Below, in pieces: positions 44,950 through 54,533 of a stretch of 64,000 nt of DNA. The DNA lies in contig NZ_LZEU01000001.1 in NCBI RefSeq assembly GCF_014490745.1, positions 4,677,501-4,741,500 on the forward strand, given 5' to 3'. The translations under genes were made by a program, and so were the position numbers. This DNA comes from Pseudomonas alcaligenes. GTDB taxonomy: Bacteria; Pseudomonadota; Gammaproteobacteria; Pseudomonadales; Pseudomonadaceae. Below the pieces are notes generated by a model, which was not told where the DNA came from, did no database searches, and was given only the letters and a program-made list of their open reading frames with translations. How positions within the stretch are numbered: position 1 is the stretch's first letter; each line of letters begins with the position of its first letter.

Positions 44950-45219
44950 ATGGCTGGGATCGGAATACAGCTCTCTGAAAGGACCGTCGAAGTCCTCGAG
45001 GCTCAAATTCCCGCTTTGGCGGCTTGCGCTACGCATGCAGCCTTTATCCGCGCCCTCGCAGCAGGGCATGCCGTCCTGAAGGTCGAAGGCACCCATATCG
45101 TGGAAGTGAAGGGTGATGGCAGCATGCGTGTAGTTGGCGAAACCAAGCCTCGCCGCAAGGTGAGCACTGGGGAGGTCGTCAAGGTTCGCCGAATCTCTGC
45201 CCAGACTTCGTTTGTCTGA
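44950..45219 (+). CDS. Hypothetical small protein
   Basis: An 89-residue soluble protein (MAGIGIQLSERTVEVLEAQIPALAACATHAAFIRALAAGHAVLKVEGTHIVEVKGDGSMRVVGETKPRRKVSTGEVVKVRRI). The first half is helical and the rest beta-rich and basic. No family recognised. The codon use and ATG context are plausible, but it is isolated from other genes. Confidence 0.5.
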   Translation: MAGIGIQLSERTVEVLEAQIPALAACATHAAFIRALAAGHAVLKVEGTHIVEVKGDGSMRVVGETKPRRKVSTGEVVKVRRISAQTSFV

Positions 45220-45666
45220 TTATTCGCGTGAAAGCAGCCAGTAATCGCACCAGCCGACACAATTAGACCGCGCGGAGCTCGACATCCGTTTATGCAGCCA
45301 GCTGAGTCCATTAGCGCAATTAGCCGAGCGCCTACTGAATATCGAGTACCTCAACACGCTGTCCCACGATATTCGCAGGTGCAGTGGTAATCCACGCTGC
45401 CGCTCAATGTCCGTTCATGCGGCATATCACCAAATTCCGCATCCGGCCAGAAGCAGTCGCTGGCGATAGTCAGTTTTCATCACGCTGGACGTTCTACGAA
45501 ACGACCTAAATCCGCCTTTTTACTGGCCTTGGATAGCTACAACCCCGACAACTACAGCCACGATAGAGCCCCACGTAGAAAGGCGTGTTATCCCGAAAAG
45601 CGCTACCGCTGCCTGACGTCCTCATTCCTATCGGCTCCTCTTACCCGCACAAGGCCCTGCTGCTCC
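45220..45666. other. Intergenic region, no gene seen
   Basis: 447 bases with only short, poorly supported frames. The frame of the next gene stays open back to 45529, but that extension lacks a ribosome site and conserved sequence. I see no RNA, repeat or clear promoter. Confidence 0.4.
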
Positions 45667-46584
45667 ATGCCCGTCGATCCAACCTCCGAGAACACGGTTT
45701 ACCTGGCCCCCTACTACAAGACCCTGGACCTGAGCACGGCCTGCCTGTTCACCGGCGCCCCACAGAGCAAAGCCAATGGCGAACACGTCATTCCCGACTG
45801 GATGCAGCGGCTTTACCAACTGCAGCAGCGCCCGGTAGAAATGGGCGAGTCTCCACGCATGGCCAAGGTCATGCAGTTCCGCGCCCCGGCCGCGCAAGAG
45901 CCGAACAATTTCTTCGGTGAGGTGGAGCAGCACATCAGGCAGCACCAGGCCAGCGTCGATGAACTGCACTTGTGGTCGAAGAAAATCTCGGTGGGCATGA
46001 CCTGGAATCACCACCGCATGGCACAGAACGCCCGCCATCCCAACGCTCCCGAGGAGCTGGATGAACGTCTGCTGCGCTTTGCCTTGATGGACTTTCACAA
46101 CGAGTTCAAGCAGTTCCGCGAAGGCACCTACCAGCGCACCGGGCCGACCCTGGTGTTACCCACTAAAATCAGCGGCTGCTGGCTGGCCCACGCCTTTGGC
46201 GCTGTGGTCGATACCGGCCACTCGGACACCCACGACGCCATGTGCCCCTTTGCCTTTCTGGCCGTGAGTCATGATGGGCAATTGATCGTCTCGGCGCTCT
46301 ACAATGCTGAACTGTCGTTCGAGACTGGGCGACTGCGAGATGAGTGGACGCCCTCAGGTCTCGATGAGTGCACTGATGATCTGCGCATTCGTGCCGGTCT
46401 GGCGGTGGTGTTTGCCGAGTCCATCAGCACCCCTTTTGCACGCCAACCGGAGTACGACAACCAACTGCTCGACCTTATCGCCTTTCAACTGGGCGTCATT
46501 TTCACCCATAGCGCCGAGGGGCAGCATTACCGACGACGAACGCCTGAAGACCTGCCGCCAGCTCCGGTGGTTTCGCCGCGTTAA
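45667..46584 (+). CDS. HNH-like zinc-finger protein, unknown
   Basis: A 305-residue protein. Near residue 20-40 it has CLFTGAPQSKANGEHVIPDWM, which resembles HNH endonuclease N-terminal zinc-and-histidine segments (EHVIPxWL type). The long remainder (RHPNAPEELDERLLRFALMDFHNEFKQF...FARQPEYDNQLLDLIAFQLGVIF) shows no recognisable domain. The second Cys of a full zinc site and the final HNH His are not clearly visible, so nuclease activity is uncertain. Higher GC than the preceding genes suggests a different origin within the island. Confidence 0.5.
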   Translation: MPVDPTSENTVYLAPYYKTLDLSTACLFTGAPQSKANGEHVIPDWMQRLYQLQQRPVEMGESPRMAKVMQFRAPAAQEPNNFFGEVEQHIRQHQASVDELHLWSKKISVGMTWNHHRMAQNARHPNAPEELDERLLRFALMDFHNEFKQFREGTYQRTGPTLVLPTKISGCWLAHAFGAVVDTGHSDTHDAMCPFAFLAVSHDGQLIVSALYNAELSFETGRLRDEWTPSGLDECTDDLRIRAGLAVVFAESISTPFARQPEYDNQLLDLIAFQLGVIFTHSAEGQHYRRRTPEDLPPAPVVSPR

Positions 46585-46713
46585 CGCCTGGAGCACCGAG
46601 CCAGGGTCTGATACGGCCCTGAAGCGGGGGCAAGTGAACCGAGAGCAGGCGCTAGATGCAGGCGCCTTGAGTCAGCTGGAATACCCCTGTTCCAGCGTAG
46701 GAAAACCCCTCCT

Positions 46714-47613
46714 TCACCGCCGCGACATAAGCCTGCAACGCCGCGGCAATGCTCGGCTACGACCCTCTCGGTATTCACGGATCGCACGCTCCAGATCGGC
46801 AGCAGAATTCATGACGAACGGACCACATCGACAGATGGGAGCATCTAGAGGGTCCCCGCCAACAATGAGGAGCTCGGCTCCCTTATCGGTACTCAGGCGA
46901 ATTTCCCCCTCAGAGGACAGCCGAGCGAGTTGACCGGCTTCGACCACTTGCCCGTCCATGACGACATCCCCCACCATCACATAGAAGGCCAGCTCCTTTG
47001 CACCATCCGGGGCCAATACGATGCCGCCTCCAGCCGCAAGAGTCGTGTGTGCCACGAACGGTGAGCCAGTTGTGGCAATTGGGCCCTCATGCTTATCCAG
47101 TCGGCCAGCTATCAGACGTGTACGCCCTCTGCCATCGGCGGCTTCGAGCACCGGAATCTCTTCAGCCCGAATATGTCGATAGCTCGGCTCATCGTGCTTG
47201 TTAGCCTTCGGCATATTGAGCCATAGCTGAATGCCGTGAAATCGCCCCCCGGTACGGCGCATCTCATCATCTGGGCACTCCTCATGAATCACGCCACGCC
47301 CGGCGCGCAGCCACTGCACCTCACCTGGCCGCATGCTGCTCACATTGCCAAGACTATCTTTGTGCCATGCGATTCCGTCGAGTAGTAGCGTCAGCGTCTC
47401 AATACCAGCATGCGGGTGGGCAGATGCCCCCTTCGCCTCACCTGGGCTAACGTCAAGCGGCCCGAAATGATCGAGAAAAATGAAGGGGCCAATTGCTTCG
47501 AAACTCTGCGCAGGAATAGCACGCCGAACTTCAAAACCGTCGCCCTCGAGCGTGTGGAGCGCGTCGTGAATGGTCATGACGACCCGAGCCTGCATGTTCG
47601 AACTGTTGCTCAT
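46714..47613 (-). CDS. Pirin family cupin protein
   Basis: A 299-residue protein of the pirin family. The N-terminal cupin holds the metal site in GPFIFLDHFGPLDV, HPHAGIETLTLLLDG and LRAGRGVIHEECP. The second, degenerate cupin covers ~170-270. Bacterial pirins bind Fe or Ni, and some dioxygenate flavonols such as quercetin. Here it lies at the distal end of the meta-cleavage cluster and may handle a phenolic intermediate or quench by-products. The Met at 47613 is preferred; GGAG lies upstream. Confidence 0.88.
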   Translation of the reverse strand: MSNSSNMQARVVMTIHDALHTLEGDGFEVRRAIPAQSFEAIGPFIFLDHFGPLDVSPGEAKGASAHPHAGIETLTLLLDGIAWHKDSLGNVSSMRPGEVQWLRAGRGVIHEECPDDEMRRTGGRFHGIQLWLNMPKANKHDEPSYRHIRAEEIPVLEAADGRGRTRLIAGRLDKHEGPIATTGSPFVAHTTLAAGGGIVLAPDGAKELAFYVMVGDVVMDGQVVEAGQLARLSSEGEIRLSTDKGAELLIVGGDPLDAPICRCGPFVMNSAADLERAIREYREGRSRALPRRCRLMSRR

Positions 47614-47690
47614 CGCCTTGCTCCATGGTTGCAGTGGCCAGCTCAGAGCCGACAGCAGCATCCAGCTGTGGGCTCTAGCTGAGCGTGAAT

Positions 47691-47713
47691 AAAAGGCCGC
47701 CCCGGAGGGCGGC
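47691..47713 (-). terminator. Intrinsic terminator after the DUF1302-DUF1329 genes
   Basis: On the minus strand a GCCGCCC-TCCG-GGGCGGC stem is followed by CTTTTATTC, 38 bases beyond the DUF1329 stop. It separates that transcript from the pirin gene. Confidence 0.75.
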
Positions 47714-47750
47714 AAGGTCTCGGGCTTGTGGCCTTTGACGGAGTAGCCTG

Positions 47751-49118
47751 TTAGCGAATGCCAGAAGTGCGTAGCGCGGCCGCGGTGTATTCCGCGGTGC
47801 CCGTGGTGAAGCCGAACTGCAGCGGCTCTTTTTCCTCGTTGCGCATACCGGAGACGATGTAGCGGCCGTTGATCAGGTCATACAGAGCCTCAGTGCCCAG
47901 CCAAGGGATCTGCAGGTCGTACATCGGCCCGATATGGCCTTCAGCGACGCGCCACAGTGTGCCTCGGGAGTCGTAGTGGTCGGCCAGGGAAATCTGCCAG
48001 GTATCTTCGTCGATATAGAAGATCCGCTTGGAGTAGATGTGCCGCTCACCAGGTTTGAGAGTTGCCTCGACCTGCCAGACTCGGTGCAGTTCGTAGCGGG
48101 TCAGATCCGGGTTGATATGCCCAGGTTTGACGATATCTGCATACTTGAGGTCCGGTGCATCGAGCCGGTAGCTGTTGTAAGGGATGTAGATCTCGCGCTT
48201 GCCCACCAGCTTCCAGTCGTAGCGATCCGGTGCCCCGTTGTACATGTCCAGGTTATCCGCAGTACGCTGTCCTTCGGAGGCCGGATAGGGGCCGTCGTAG
48301 GAGATCTGCGGGGCACGGCGCACGCGACGCTGGCCGGAGTTGTAGATCCAGGCCATGCGCGGCTCTTTCACTTGGTTGAGGGTTTCGTGCACCAGAATCA
48401 CGTTACCCGCTTCGCGGGCTGGCGCTGTCACCAGTTGCTTGTAGTAGAACAGCACATTGCCCGGATTCGCCGGATCGAAGTCAGCGACACGATCCCGGAA
48501 GGTAAACTGGTCCTTGAAGTGCACTGGCACGAAGGTTCCATTCGCCAGCGGCGTGGCCTGTATATGACTGCGTTTGACGCTGCCACCACGGTAGCGGGTG
48601 ATGTGGTTCCACACTACTTCCAAACCATTTTGCGGGATCGGGAAGGGCACAGCCGTGCTGAAATTAGCCAAGCCGTTGCCCCCTTCGATCATGGAGGTCT
48701 TAGTCGCGTTCGCTTTGGCGGCCTGGTAGACGAAGTCGGGCGCGTTGGCACTGCGGTGGCTGGGATAGACTGTCAGCTTGTAAGTGCTGGGGTAGCGCTT
48801 AAGCATCGCTAACTGCCCAGGGCTCAGCTTGTCCTGGTACTGCGCTACATTCTGCGCGGTGATGGTGAACAGCGGCTGCTCATTGGCGAAGGGGTTACTG
48901 AGGAAGCCGGCGGCATCCCGGCTACCAGCATCCTTGGGCAGACCGCCGGTCCAGGCGGGAATGGTGCCATCTGCGTTGCCGGCCATTTCGGCACCCATTG
49001 GTGTGAGCGAGGTCCCTAGTTGCTTGGCCTGCTCGGCACTGACTGCGGCAAAGGCGGACTGGTAGGCAAGGCCGAAGGTCAAGGCCAGTGAATGCGCCAG
49101 GATGACTGTCTTTTTCAT
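47751..49118 (-). CDS. DUF1329 outer-membrane-associated protein
   Basis: A 455-residue exported protein with signal peptide (MKKTVILAHSLALTFGLAYQSAFA) and DUF1329 core. Recognisable segments are LTPMGAEMAGNADGTIPAWTGGLP, YPSHRSANAPDFVYQAAKANATKT, FKDQFTFRDRVADFDPANPGN and WQVEATLKPGERHIYSKRIFYIDEDTWQ. It resembles LolB/outer-membrane lipoprotein-sorting folds and almost always pairs with DUF1302. The pair is typical of clusters for hydrophobic substrates. It is 16 bases downstream of the DUF1302 gene. An in-frame Met 15 bases earlier is less favoured because GGAG sits nine bases before 49118. Confidence 0.88.
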   Translation of the reverse strand: MKKTVILAHSLALTFGLAYQSAFAAVSAEQAKQLGTSLTPMGAEMAGNADGTIPAWTGGLPKDAGSRDAAGFLSNPFANEQPLFTITAQNVAQYQDKLSPGQLAMLKRYPSTYKLTVYPSHRSANAPDFVYQAAKANATKTSMIEGGNGLANFSTAVPFPIPQNGLEVVWNHITRYRGGSVKRSHIQATPLANGTFVPVHFKDQFTFRDRVADFDPANPGNVLFYYKQLVTAPAREAGNVILVHETLNQVKEPRMAWIYNSGQRRVRRAPQISYDGPYPASEGQRTADNLDMYNGAPDRYDWKLVGKREIYIPYNSYRLDAPDLKYADIVKPGHINPDLTRYELHRVWQVEATLKPGERHIYSKRIFYIDEDTWQISLADHYDSRGTLWRVAEGHIGPMYDLQIPWLGTEALYDLINGRYIVSGMRNEEKEPLQFGFTTGTAEYTAAALRTSGIR

Positions 49119-49133
49119 GCGAGTGGACTCCAC

Positions 49134-51065
49134 TTAAAACGACATTCCGAAGCTCAGGGCTACGAAGTCGCGATCAACCGAATTGTTGTATTTGCCGCCG
49201 AAGAAGTTGGTGTAGGAAAGCCCGGCGGTGTAGGTGCTGAGGTAGTTGGCGTCCAAGCCCAGACTTATGGCTTTCGCATCTTCGTTAAACAGCCCGTTCG
49301 GGCCGTAACCCTTGACGTCATGCGACCAGGCGATGTTTGGCTTCAGCTCGATGCCCGGAACCAGGTTGTTGTATTCCCAGATCGCCCGAGCTCGGTAACC
49401 CCAGGAGTCACTGGTTACGAAGCCCTCGTCCTCGCAATAGCGGCTGAGATTCTTCTGCGAAACATCGGTCAGGATGGAGGCATTCAGGCTCTCGCAGCGC
49501 CCGCTCGGCAGGACGCCCGAGCCGAAAACCGGATCGCGGCCATAGCGCAGCTTGCTGGAGTTTTCCAGGCCTCCCACATGGGTGAAGCCCACTTCACCGA
49601 TCAGGGTCAGGCGGTCGGCGCCCATCACCTGGTCGAAGAAGTGGACTAGGGTCGTCTGCGCTTGGCTAATCTCCTTGCGCCGGTATCCATGGGTGTCTCC
49701 ACCAGGCGTCGCCTGAATCGGCGAGACAGAGGGGTCTGCAGGAGTCAGTCCGCCAAAGAGAATATCCACGGTGTTGAGCTGTACCGGGGCATTGGGACGG
49801 TAGCTGATCTCGCCGCTCCAAGCGGTGCCGGTGGGCAGGGTCGTGGAGAAACTCAGGCCGTAGAGACGGATATCCTCTGGATACTCGATGAAGTACTTAG
49901 AGTTCCCAGCCACCGTAGCGGTTGCCAGCCCCTCGTAGCTGCTTACCGCACAGGCCAGATCGCCCCCGCAAGCGCCGAGCAGAGGCCCGAAGGAGCTCTG
50001 GAAGAGACTACCGCCAGCCGGATTCGCAACGCTGGGGGGCGCAATGGAGGCAAACACTGAGGGATCCGCAACGGTTGCACTGAACACTGGCATGCGGCTG
50101 TGGTAGTTCATAAAGAAAGCACCGAACTCGGTACCCAAGTCCTCGGCGAAGTAGCGCAGCGCAGTACCGAACTGGCCGCTGTCACGGGCATCGCGATCGC
50201 CACCCCGAGAGATAATCACACCTTCGGAAGTGGTCTCGTAGCCGAGACCCTGGGCGGCAGCGAAGCCAGAGAGTCCACCCAGGGCGGGACTCAGCACGGT
50301 CAGATTACGGTCACAACCGTCGGCCACAACATCCGGTGTGGCAAAGAAGGTGCCGCAGTTGTCGACCACCGTCTGATCCCACTCCAGCTGGTAGAAAGCC
50401 TCGGCAGACAGGTTGTCGGTCAGACTCTGCGATACATAGAACATGTTGACCGGGATCAGGCCTTCCTTGATCTCCGCGCCAGGGCGCCGGAAGGCCGAGA
50501 CATCCACCGGGTTGATCGAGTTGATCGAATTGAAGATGAAGGTGCTCTCGCCCCAGCTAACCACCTGCTTGCCCAGTCGCACCGAGCCTGGCAGATCGCC
50601 GATGGAGTAGTTGTGGTAGACGAAGGCATCGAGCAGCTCAGCGCCGCTGGACTGGGCACCTTCCTTGCGGTTGTGGTCGTCGATGTCCTTGAACAGCCGG
50701 CTCTCGTCTTTCAGCTCGAAGTCGTACCAGTACTTTCCGCGGACGAAAACGCCAGTGTCGCCGTATTTGAGCTCGAGATCGTGGATGCCTTTGAAGATCT
50801 TCGAGAAGGTCTCGCCCTTTTTGAAGTTCAGACGCCCGTCATCGCCGGCTTGTACCACTCCATCGCCACCGTTATGGGCGCCAATCAGGTCCGAGTCAGC
50901 GTCCTGCGTCGACCAACTGGCACCTACCGACAGGCTGGAGTCGAACTGTCCTTCGATCTCGCCGATCTTGAAAGTGACAGCCTGAGCCGATGTGGAAAAC
51001 ATAGTTGCAAGGCTAACTGCGCAAGCCAGGCGAGCTGACTGCCATGGAGGTTGCTTAAACATCAT
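49134..51065 (-). CDS. DUF1302 outer-membrane beta-barrel-like protein
   Basis: A 643-residue exported protein. The signal peptide is MMFKQPPWQSARLACAVSLATMFSTSAQA. A long beta-rich DUF1302 domain follows (GQFDSSLSVGASWSTQDADSDLIGAHNGGDG..., LPGSVRLGKQVVSWGEST). The C-terminus ends in Phe (VDRDFVALSFGMSF), a typical outer-membrane assembly signal. It is predicted to form a porin-like channel for hydrophobic compounds and is found with DUF1329 in terpene, steroid and aromatic clusters. GAGG lies five bases before the ATG at 51065; adjacent GTG and ATG codons are alternative starts. Confidence 0.88.
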   Translation of the reverse strand: MMFKQPPWQSARLACAVSLATMFSTSAQAVTFKIGEIEGQFDSSLSVGASWSTQDADSDLIGAHNGGDGVVQAGDDGRLNFKKGETFSKIFKGIHDLELKYGDTGVFVRGKYWYDFELKDESRLFKDIDDHNRKEGAQSSGAELLDAFVYHNYSIGDLPGSVRLGKQVVSWGESTFIFNSINSINPVDVSAFRRPGAEIKEGLIPVNMFYVSQSLTDNLSAEAFYQLEWDQTVVDNCGTFFATPDVVADGCDRNLTVLSPALGGLSGFAAAQGLGYETTSEGVIISRGGDRDARDSGQFGTALRYFAEDLGTEFGAFFMNYHSRMPVFSATVADPSVFASIAPPSVANPAGGSLFQSSFGPLLGACGGDLACAVSSYEGLATATVAGNSKYFIEYPEDIRLYGLSFSTTLPTGTAWSGEISYRPNAPVQLNTVDILFGGLTPADPSVSPIQATPGGDTHGYRRKEISQAQTTLVHFFDQVMGADRLTLIGEVGFTHVGGLENSSKLRYGRDPVFGSGVLPSGRCESLNASILTDVSQKNLSRYCEDEGFVTSDSWGYRARAIWEYNNLVPGIELKPNIAWSHDVKGYGPNGLFNEDAKAISLGLDANYLSTYTAGLSYTNFFGGKYNNSVDRDFVALSFGMSF

Positions 51066-51509
51066 CACTGCCTCTTGTTGTTGTCATGAGTGCTGCGCTG
51101 CTCTTTTTCGGGACGAGCCAACCCGCACGAACCAACCAATGGCTTGATTGGTCCGCTTATTCGGAGCGGTCAGAGAGGTTGGCTACTTTCTCGCCGGTGG
51201 AGACTGAGAGCGTTCCAAAGCACGAATCCGCTGAGAAAAGACTCCCGGGAGGGAACCCGACTTTTCCTCTAAGGCATACGTGAGGCACCTGCTCTCGTAG
51301 TCGCATCTGATGCCCGACAAGGTCGACAGAGCGTAGGGAGGGCGAGACATCTTGGGGCCGGGCAGCATGTGCGGTATTGAGACTGAAATCGCCAACTCAT
51401 CACCTCTCTGGGAGCATGCTCCCCGATACCTGACGCCACCCCTACTAGGTATGGCTTCAACACAAGAACGAAAACTCACCCAGCTGCACTAGCCATCGCC
51501 GCAGCAGAG
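51066..51509. promoter_or_regulatory. Promoter region of the DUF1302-DUF1329 operon
   Basis: A 444-base gap with no gene. It contains a perfect inverted repeat, ACCAAT-N6-ATTGGT, at 51135-51152, about 70 bases before the DUF1302 start. It is a likely regulator-binding site, perhaps for one of the two TetR proteins. The left part, toward the ligase stop, holds nothing I can identify. Confidence 0.45.
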
Positions 51510-53408
51510 CTAGCGCCACTCATGCCGGAAACTGTATTGCCCCAACGCCTTGGCGAGGTCGGTTTGCTCGGCTCCGGCCTGGATATGCGCGACTAGCCCG
51601 TGGCGCGCATCCTGCACAACCTCCACCGCAACATTGCTCAGTCCCAGAGTGCTCGCCTCCTGACGCACGACACGGGCGATTTCCAACTGCTGCAAGGCAG
51701 GCTTAAAGATCTTGCCGACAGGAGTCACCGGAAGTGCATCCAGAATCTCGATGCGCTTCGGTATGGCTGCGCGCTCACTGATGTTTTGCGAGGCATACGA
51801 AAGAAGGGTTTCGGGCTCTACAGCTAGGTCTTTCGTTAGTTGCACATAAGCCACCGGCACCTCGCCGGCGTGCGCATCGGGGCTACCCACTGCCGCCACC
51901 AGCGCTACCGCCGGGTGCGCCTGCAATGCTTCTTCAATTTGCTTGGGATCGATGTTGTGTCCGCCGCGGATGATCAGCTCCTTCTTGCGCCCAGTGAGCC
52001 AGAAGTAGCCATCTGCATCTTGGCGCCCCAGGTCGCCGGTATTGAGCCAGCGCTGCCCGGCAATATCGATCCAGATACCCTCGTTATGACGGGGCTCAAA
52101 ATAGCCCGCGAATACATTGGGACCACAAATGGCAATCACGCCAACTTCATCGACCTGAGCATCGCGGAGATAGCACCCGTGATCATCCAGTATCACTGCT
52201 CGCATTGCCTGATAAGCCAACCTCAGGCCAATGGAGCCCACTCGCCGATCTCCCTCTGGGGGGTTTGTCGACGACACACAGGTGCCCTCGGTCAAACCAT
52301 AACCCTCGAGGATTCGTATGCCGATACGCGACTCGAACTCACGGAACAACTCCACAGGCATCGGAGCGGCTCCACAAAGGGCGTATTTCAGCGACGAAAT
52401 ATCCCGCCCCTCAACTGGCTGCTGCAGCAAAGCTGAGTAGACCGTAGGCACCCCTGAGAAGAAGTTGATCTGGAAGTGCTCAACCAACTCCCAGAATCGC
52501 GGGATAACCCCCTCCCCTCGGTACCCCTGTGGAGTTCCTAAAATGACATGCTCGCCCTGAATCCAAGGCATCAACCCAGTGACCAATTGGCCATTGACGT
52601 GAAACAGCGGCAGACCGCAGAAAATCACCTGACCTAGTTGATGCGGGCCCAGATTAGCGGCCACAGCCCACGCATCAAAAACCTCGGATCCGTGTGTCCT
52701 CATTGCGATCTTGGGCAGGCCCGTCGTTCCACCAGTACAGAAGTAGGACGATATATCTTGAGGACAGATATCCCGTCCGCTGATGAGATGATCATCCGGC
52801 TGATGGCGCATCAAGCTACGTAGGTACTGGATGCGATGGCCACGATGAGGACGTCGCTCCTGCCACGCCAGAAGGCGAAGGGCATTTGCCGTGTCACCAT
52901 CCACATAGGGCCCCATGCCAACCCAGACGATATCTTGAATGCTTGGCAGATGATCCAACTGGCTGGAAAGCTTGCTCCAAAGATCACTTCCTGGAGTCGG
53001 AGCAAGGGTGACAACAACCTTGGCATTAGATGCACGCAGCAGGTCACCGATTTGCGGCGCTTCGAGCAGTGGATTAACTGCCATAACGATGCCGGCTGCC
53101 TCACCACCCCAGATGGTGAAATGAGTTTCCGGTAGGTTGGGCAAGATGAAGGCAACTACATCCCCCGGCCCGATTCCTAAGGAATGGAAAGCATTGGCCG
53201 CGCGGGTAATGTCGGCTAACAGCTCGCGATAGGTCCATTTATGCGTTTGGCAATAGCGCTTCGCCTCAAGGAAAAAAGATAGCGCCAGACGATTAGGGTT
53301 CTCGGCTGCGCAACGCTGTAATGCCGCATAGGTGCTATTAGGCAAGTTCCGATGCTCGAGCGGAGTTTTTTCCAGGCTCTCGGTATCCTGAATGCTCTTG
53401 ACTGCCAT
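51510..53408 (-). CDS. Acyl-CoA synthetase (AMP-forming), aromatic/fatty acid type
   Basis: A 632-residue ANL-superfamily ligase. Core motifs visible in order are the P-loop FCTGGTTGLPKIAM, YGLTEGT, the adenylate motif LNTGDLGRQDADGYFWLTGRKKELIIRGGHNI, and a C-terminal Lys in TPVGKIFKPAL. It should convert a carboxylate to its CoA thioester through an acyl-AMP. It lies directly after the FAH gene with an ATGA overlap, so CoA activation of the acid released by ring-cleavage hydrolysis is the likely role. Substrate unknown. Confidence 0.9.
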   Translation of the reverse strand: MAVKSIQDTESLEKTPLEHRNLPNSTYAALQRCAAENPNRLALSFFLEAKRYCQTHKWTYRELLADITRAANAFHSLGIGPGDVVAFILPNLPETHFTIWGGEAAGIVMAVNPLLEAPQIGDLLRASNAKVVVTLAPTPGSDLWSKLSSQLDHLPSIQDIVWVGMGPYVDGDTANALRLLAWQERRPHRGHRIQYLRSLMRHQPDDHLISGRDICPQDISSYFCTGGTTGLPKIAMRTHGSEVFDAWAVAANLGPHQLGQVIFCGLPLFHVNGQLVTGLMPWIQGEHVILGTPQGYRGEGVIPRFWELVEHFQINFFSGVPTVYSALLQQPVEGRDISSLKYALCGAAPMPVELFREFESRIGIRILEGYGLTEGTCVSSTNPPEGDRRVGSIGLRLAYQAMRAVILDDHGCYLRDAQVDEVGVIAICGPNVFAGYFEPRHNEGIWIDIAGQRWLNTGDLGRQDADGYFWLTGRKKELIIRGGHNIDPKQIEEALQAHPAVALVAAVGSPDAHAGEVPVAYVQLTKDLAVEPETLLSYASQNISERAAIPKRIEILDALPVTPVGKIFKPALQQLEIARVVRQEASTLGLSNVAVEVVQDARHGLVAHIQAGAEQTDLAKALGQYSFRHEWR

Positions 53409-54532
53409 CAGACTCGCTCCACCACCTGGTTGCGCTGTACGCCAAGGTCGATAACACCATCGGTGCTGCAAATGCTGGCCTCGACCAAATCACCGGACTT
53501 GAGGTACTGGCTACGCCCCTCCTGAGCTTTCAGGAAGGCCTTCCACTTCACGCTCTCTGGCAGCAACGCTGCGATGCGCTGCTTGGCCGGCGACGGAACC
53601 GTCAGGGCGCAACCCGCTGGCGTGCCAGTGGCTATGAGATCGCCAGGTGCGAAGTCGTGTACACCCGACAGCTCCGTGAGCGTCTCAGCCGGGCCATACA
53701 CCATGTTCGCGGTACTGTCGCTCTGGCGAACCTGGCCATTGACCTTCAGGCACAGCTGCAACTTTTTGAGGTAGTCAATGTGCTCACTATCGAGCAGACA
53801 CAGATGTGGCCCAACCGGCCCAAAAGTTCGGAAACTCTTGCCCTTATAGAACTGCATCTGCGGGATCTGCACATCGCGCGCGGAATAGTCGTTGACGATC
53901 ACCAGACCGGCGATGAACTCGTGAAGGTTGCTATCGGTCACTCGAACCTGAGCAGTGATCTCACGCTTGAGGATCAGTCCCAGCTCGATCTCGTAGTCGA
54001 GGAAGCGAACATTGGCCGGCTTGATCACCGGGCTGTCGGCCTCAACGATGCAACTGGCGGCCTTGGTGAAGATCATGTTGTACTTCTTCTCATCCGGATC
54101 CATGCCGGACTCGATCATGTGCTGGCGATAGTTGGCACCCTGGCAGACGAACTGCTGATTGCGAGTCACCGGTGAAAGGATCTTCACCTTGTCAGCTGCA
54201 ATCTCGGTTCCATTGAGCTGCGCCAGCTCGCTCACCTTCGTGTTGCGCACAAGATCGCCGGTAGTTTCGAATGTCCCTGGAATGACAGTGATATGCCCTT
54301 GGCGTATCACACCCCAGTGGATTTCATTCTGATATGCGAAGCGAACGACGTTGACAGCGGCCATTGGGGTGACTCCTAGGGATTCAGGGGATCTGTGGTC
54401 GGGGAGTGGCAGTTGGGGTGGCCTCTCGTCGAAACGGATCAGTTCGTACAGCGCCACACCTCCCGCCAGCAGAGCACCCGCTTTGAGCAGACTGCGGCGA
54501 TTGAGACGAGAGAGGAGGCGCGACATGTCCAT
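53408..54532 (-). CDS. Fumarylacetoacetate hydrolase family protein, Tat-like N-terminus
   Basis: The FAH domain covers residues ~60-374 (from MAAVNVVRFAYQNEIHWGVI). It has YRQHMIESGM, KAASCIVEADSPVIKP, and the metal-site segments YEIELGLIL and IVNDYSARDVQ. The terminal FAPGDLIATGTPAGCA motif is typical of hydrolases/hydratases of meta-cleavage products. Upstream in the same frame the start at 54532 adds NRRSLLKAGALLAGGVALYEL, which resembles a twin-arginine signal; this is odd for a cytosolic enzyme. An alternative start at 54364 has AGGAG eight bases upstream and would give the bare enzyme. The 54532 start is four bases from the dioxygenase stop. Confidence 0.8.
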   Translation of the reverse strand: MDMSRLLSRLNRRSLLKAGALLAGGVALYELIRFDERPPQLPLPDHRSPESLGVTPMAAVNVVRFAYQNEIHWGVIRQGHITVIPGTFETTGDLVRNTKVSELAQLNGTEIAADKVKILSPVTRNQQFVCQGANYRQHMIESGMDPDEKKYNMIFTKAASCIVEADSPVIKPANVRFLDYEIELGLILKREITAQVRVTDSNLHEFIAGLVIVNDYSARDVQIPQMQFYKGKSFRTFGPVGPHLCLLDSEHIDYLKKLQLCLKVNGQVRQSDSTANMVYGPAETLTELSGVHDFAPGDLIATGTPAGCALTVPSPAKQRIAALLPESVKWKAFLKAQEGRSQYLKSGDLVEASICSTDGVIDLGVQRNQVVERV

Positions 54533-54533
54533 C

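Noticed and set aside
49662..51038. Plus-strand frames opposite the DUF1302 gene
   Set aside because: Antisense to an exported beta-barrel-type protein with clear signal peptide and C-terminal Phe; no supporting motif.
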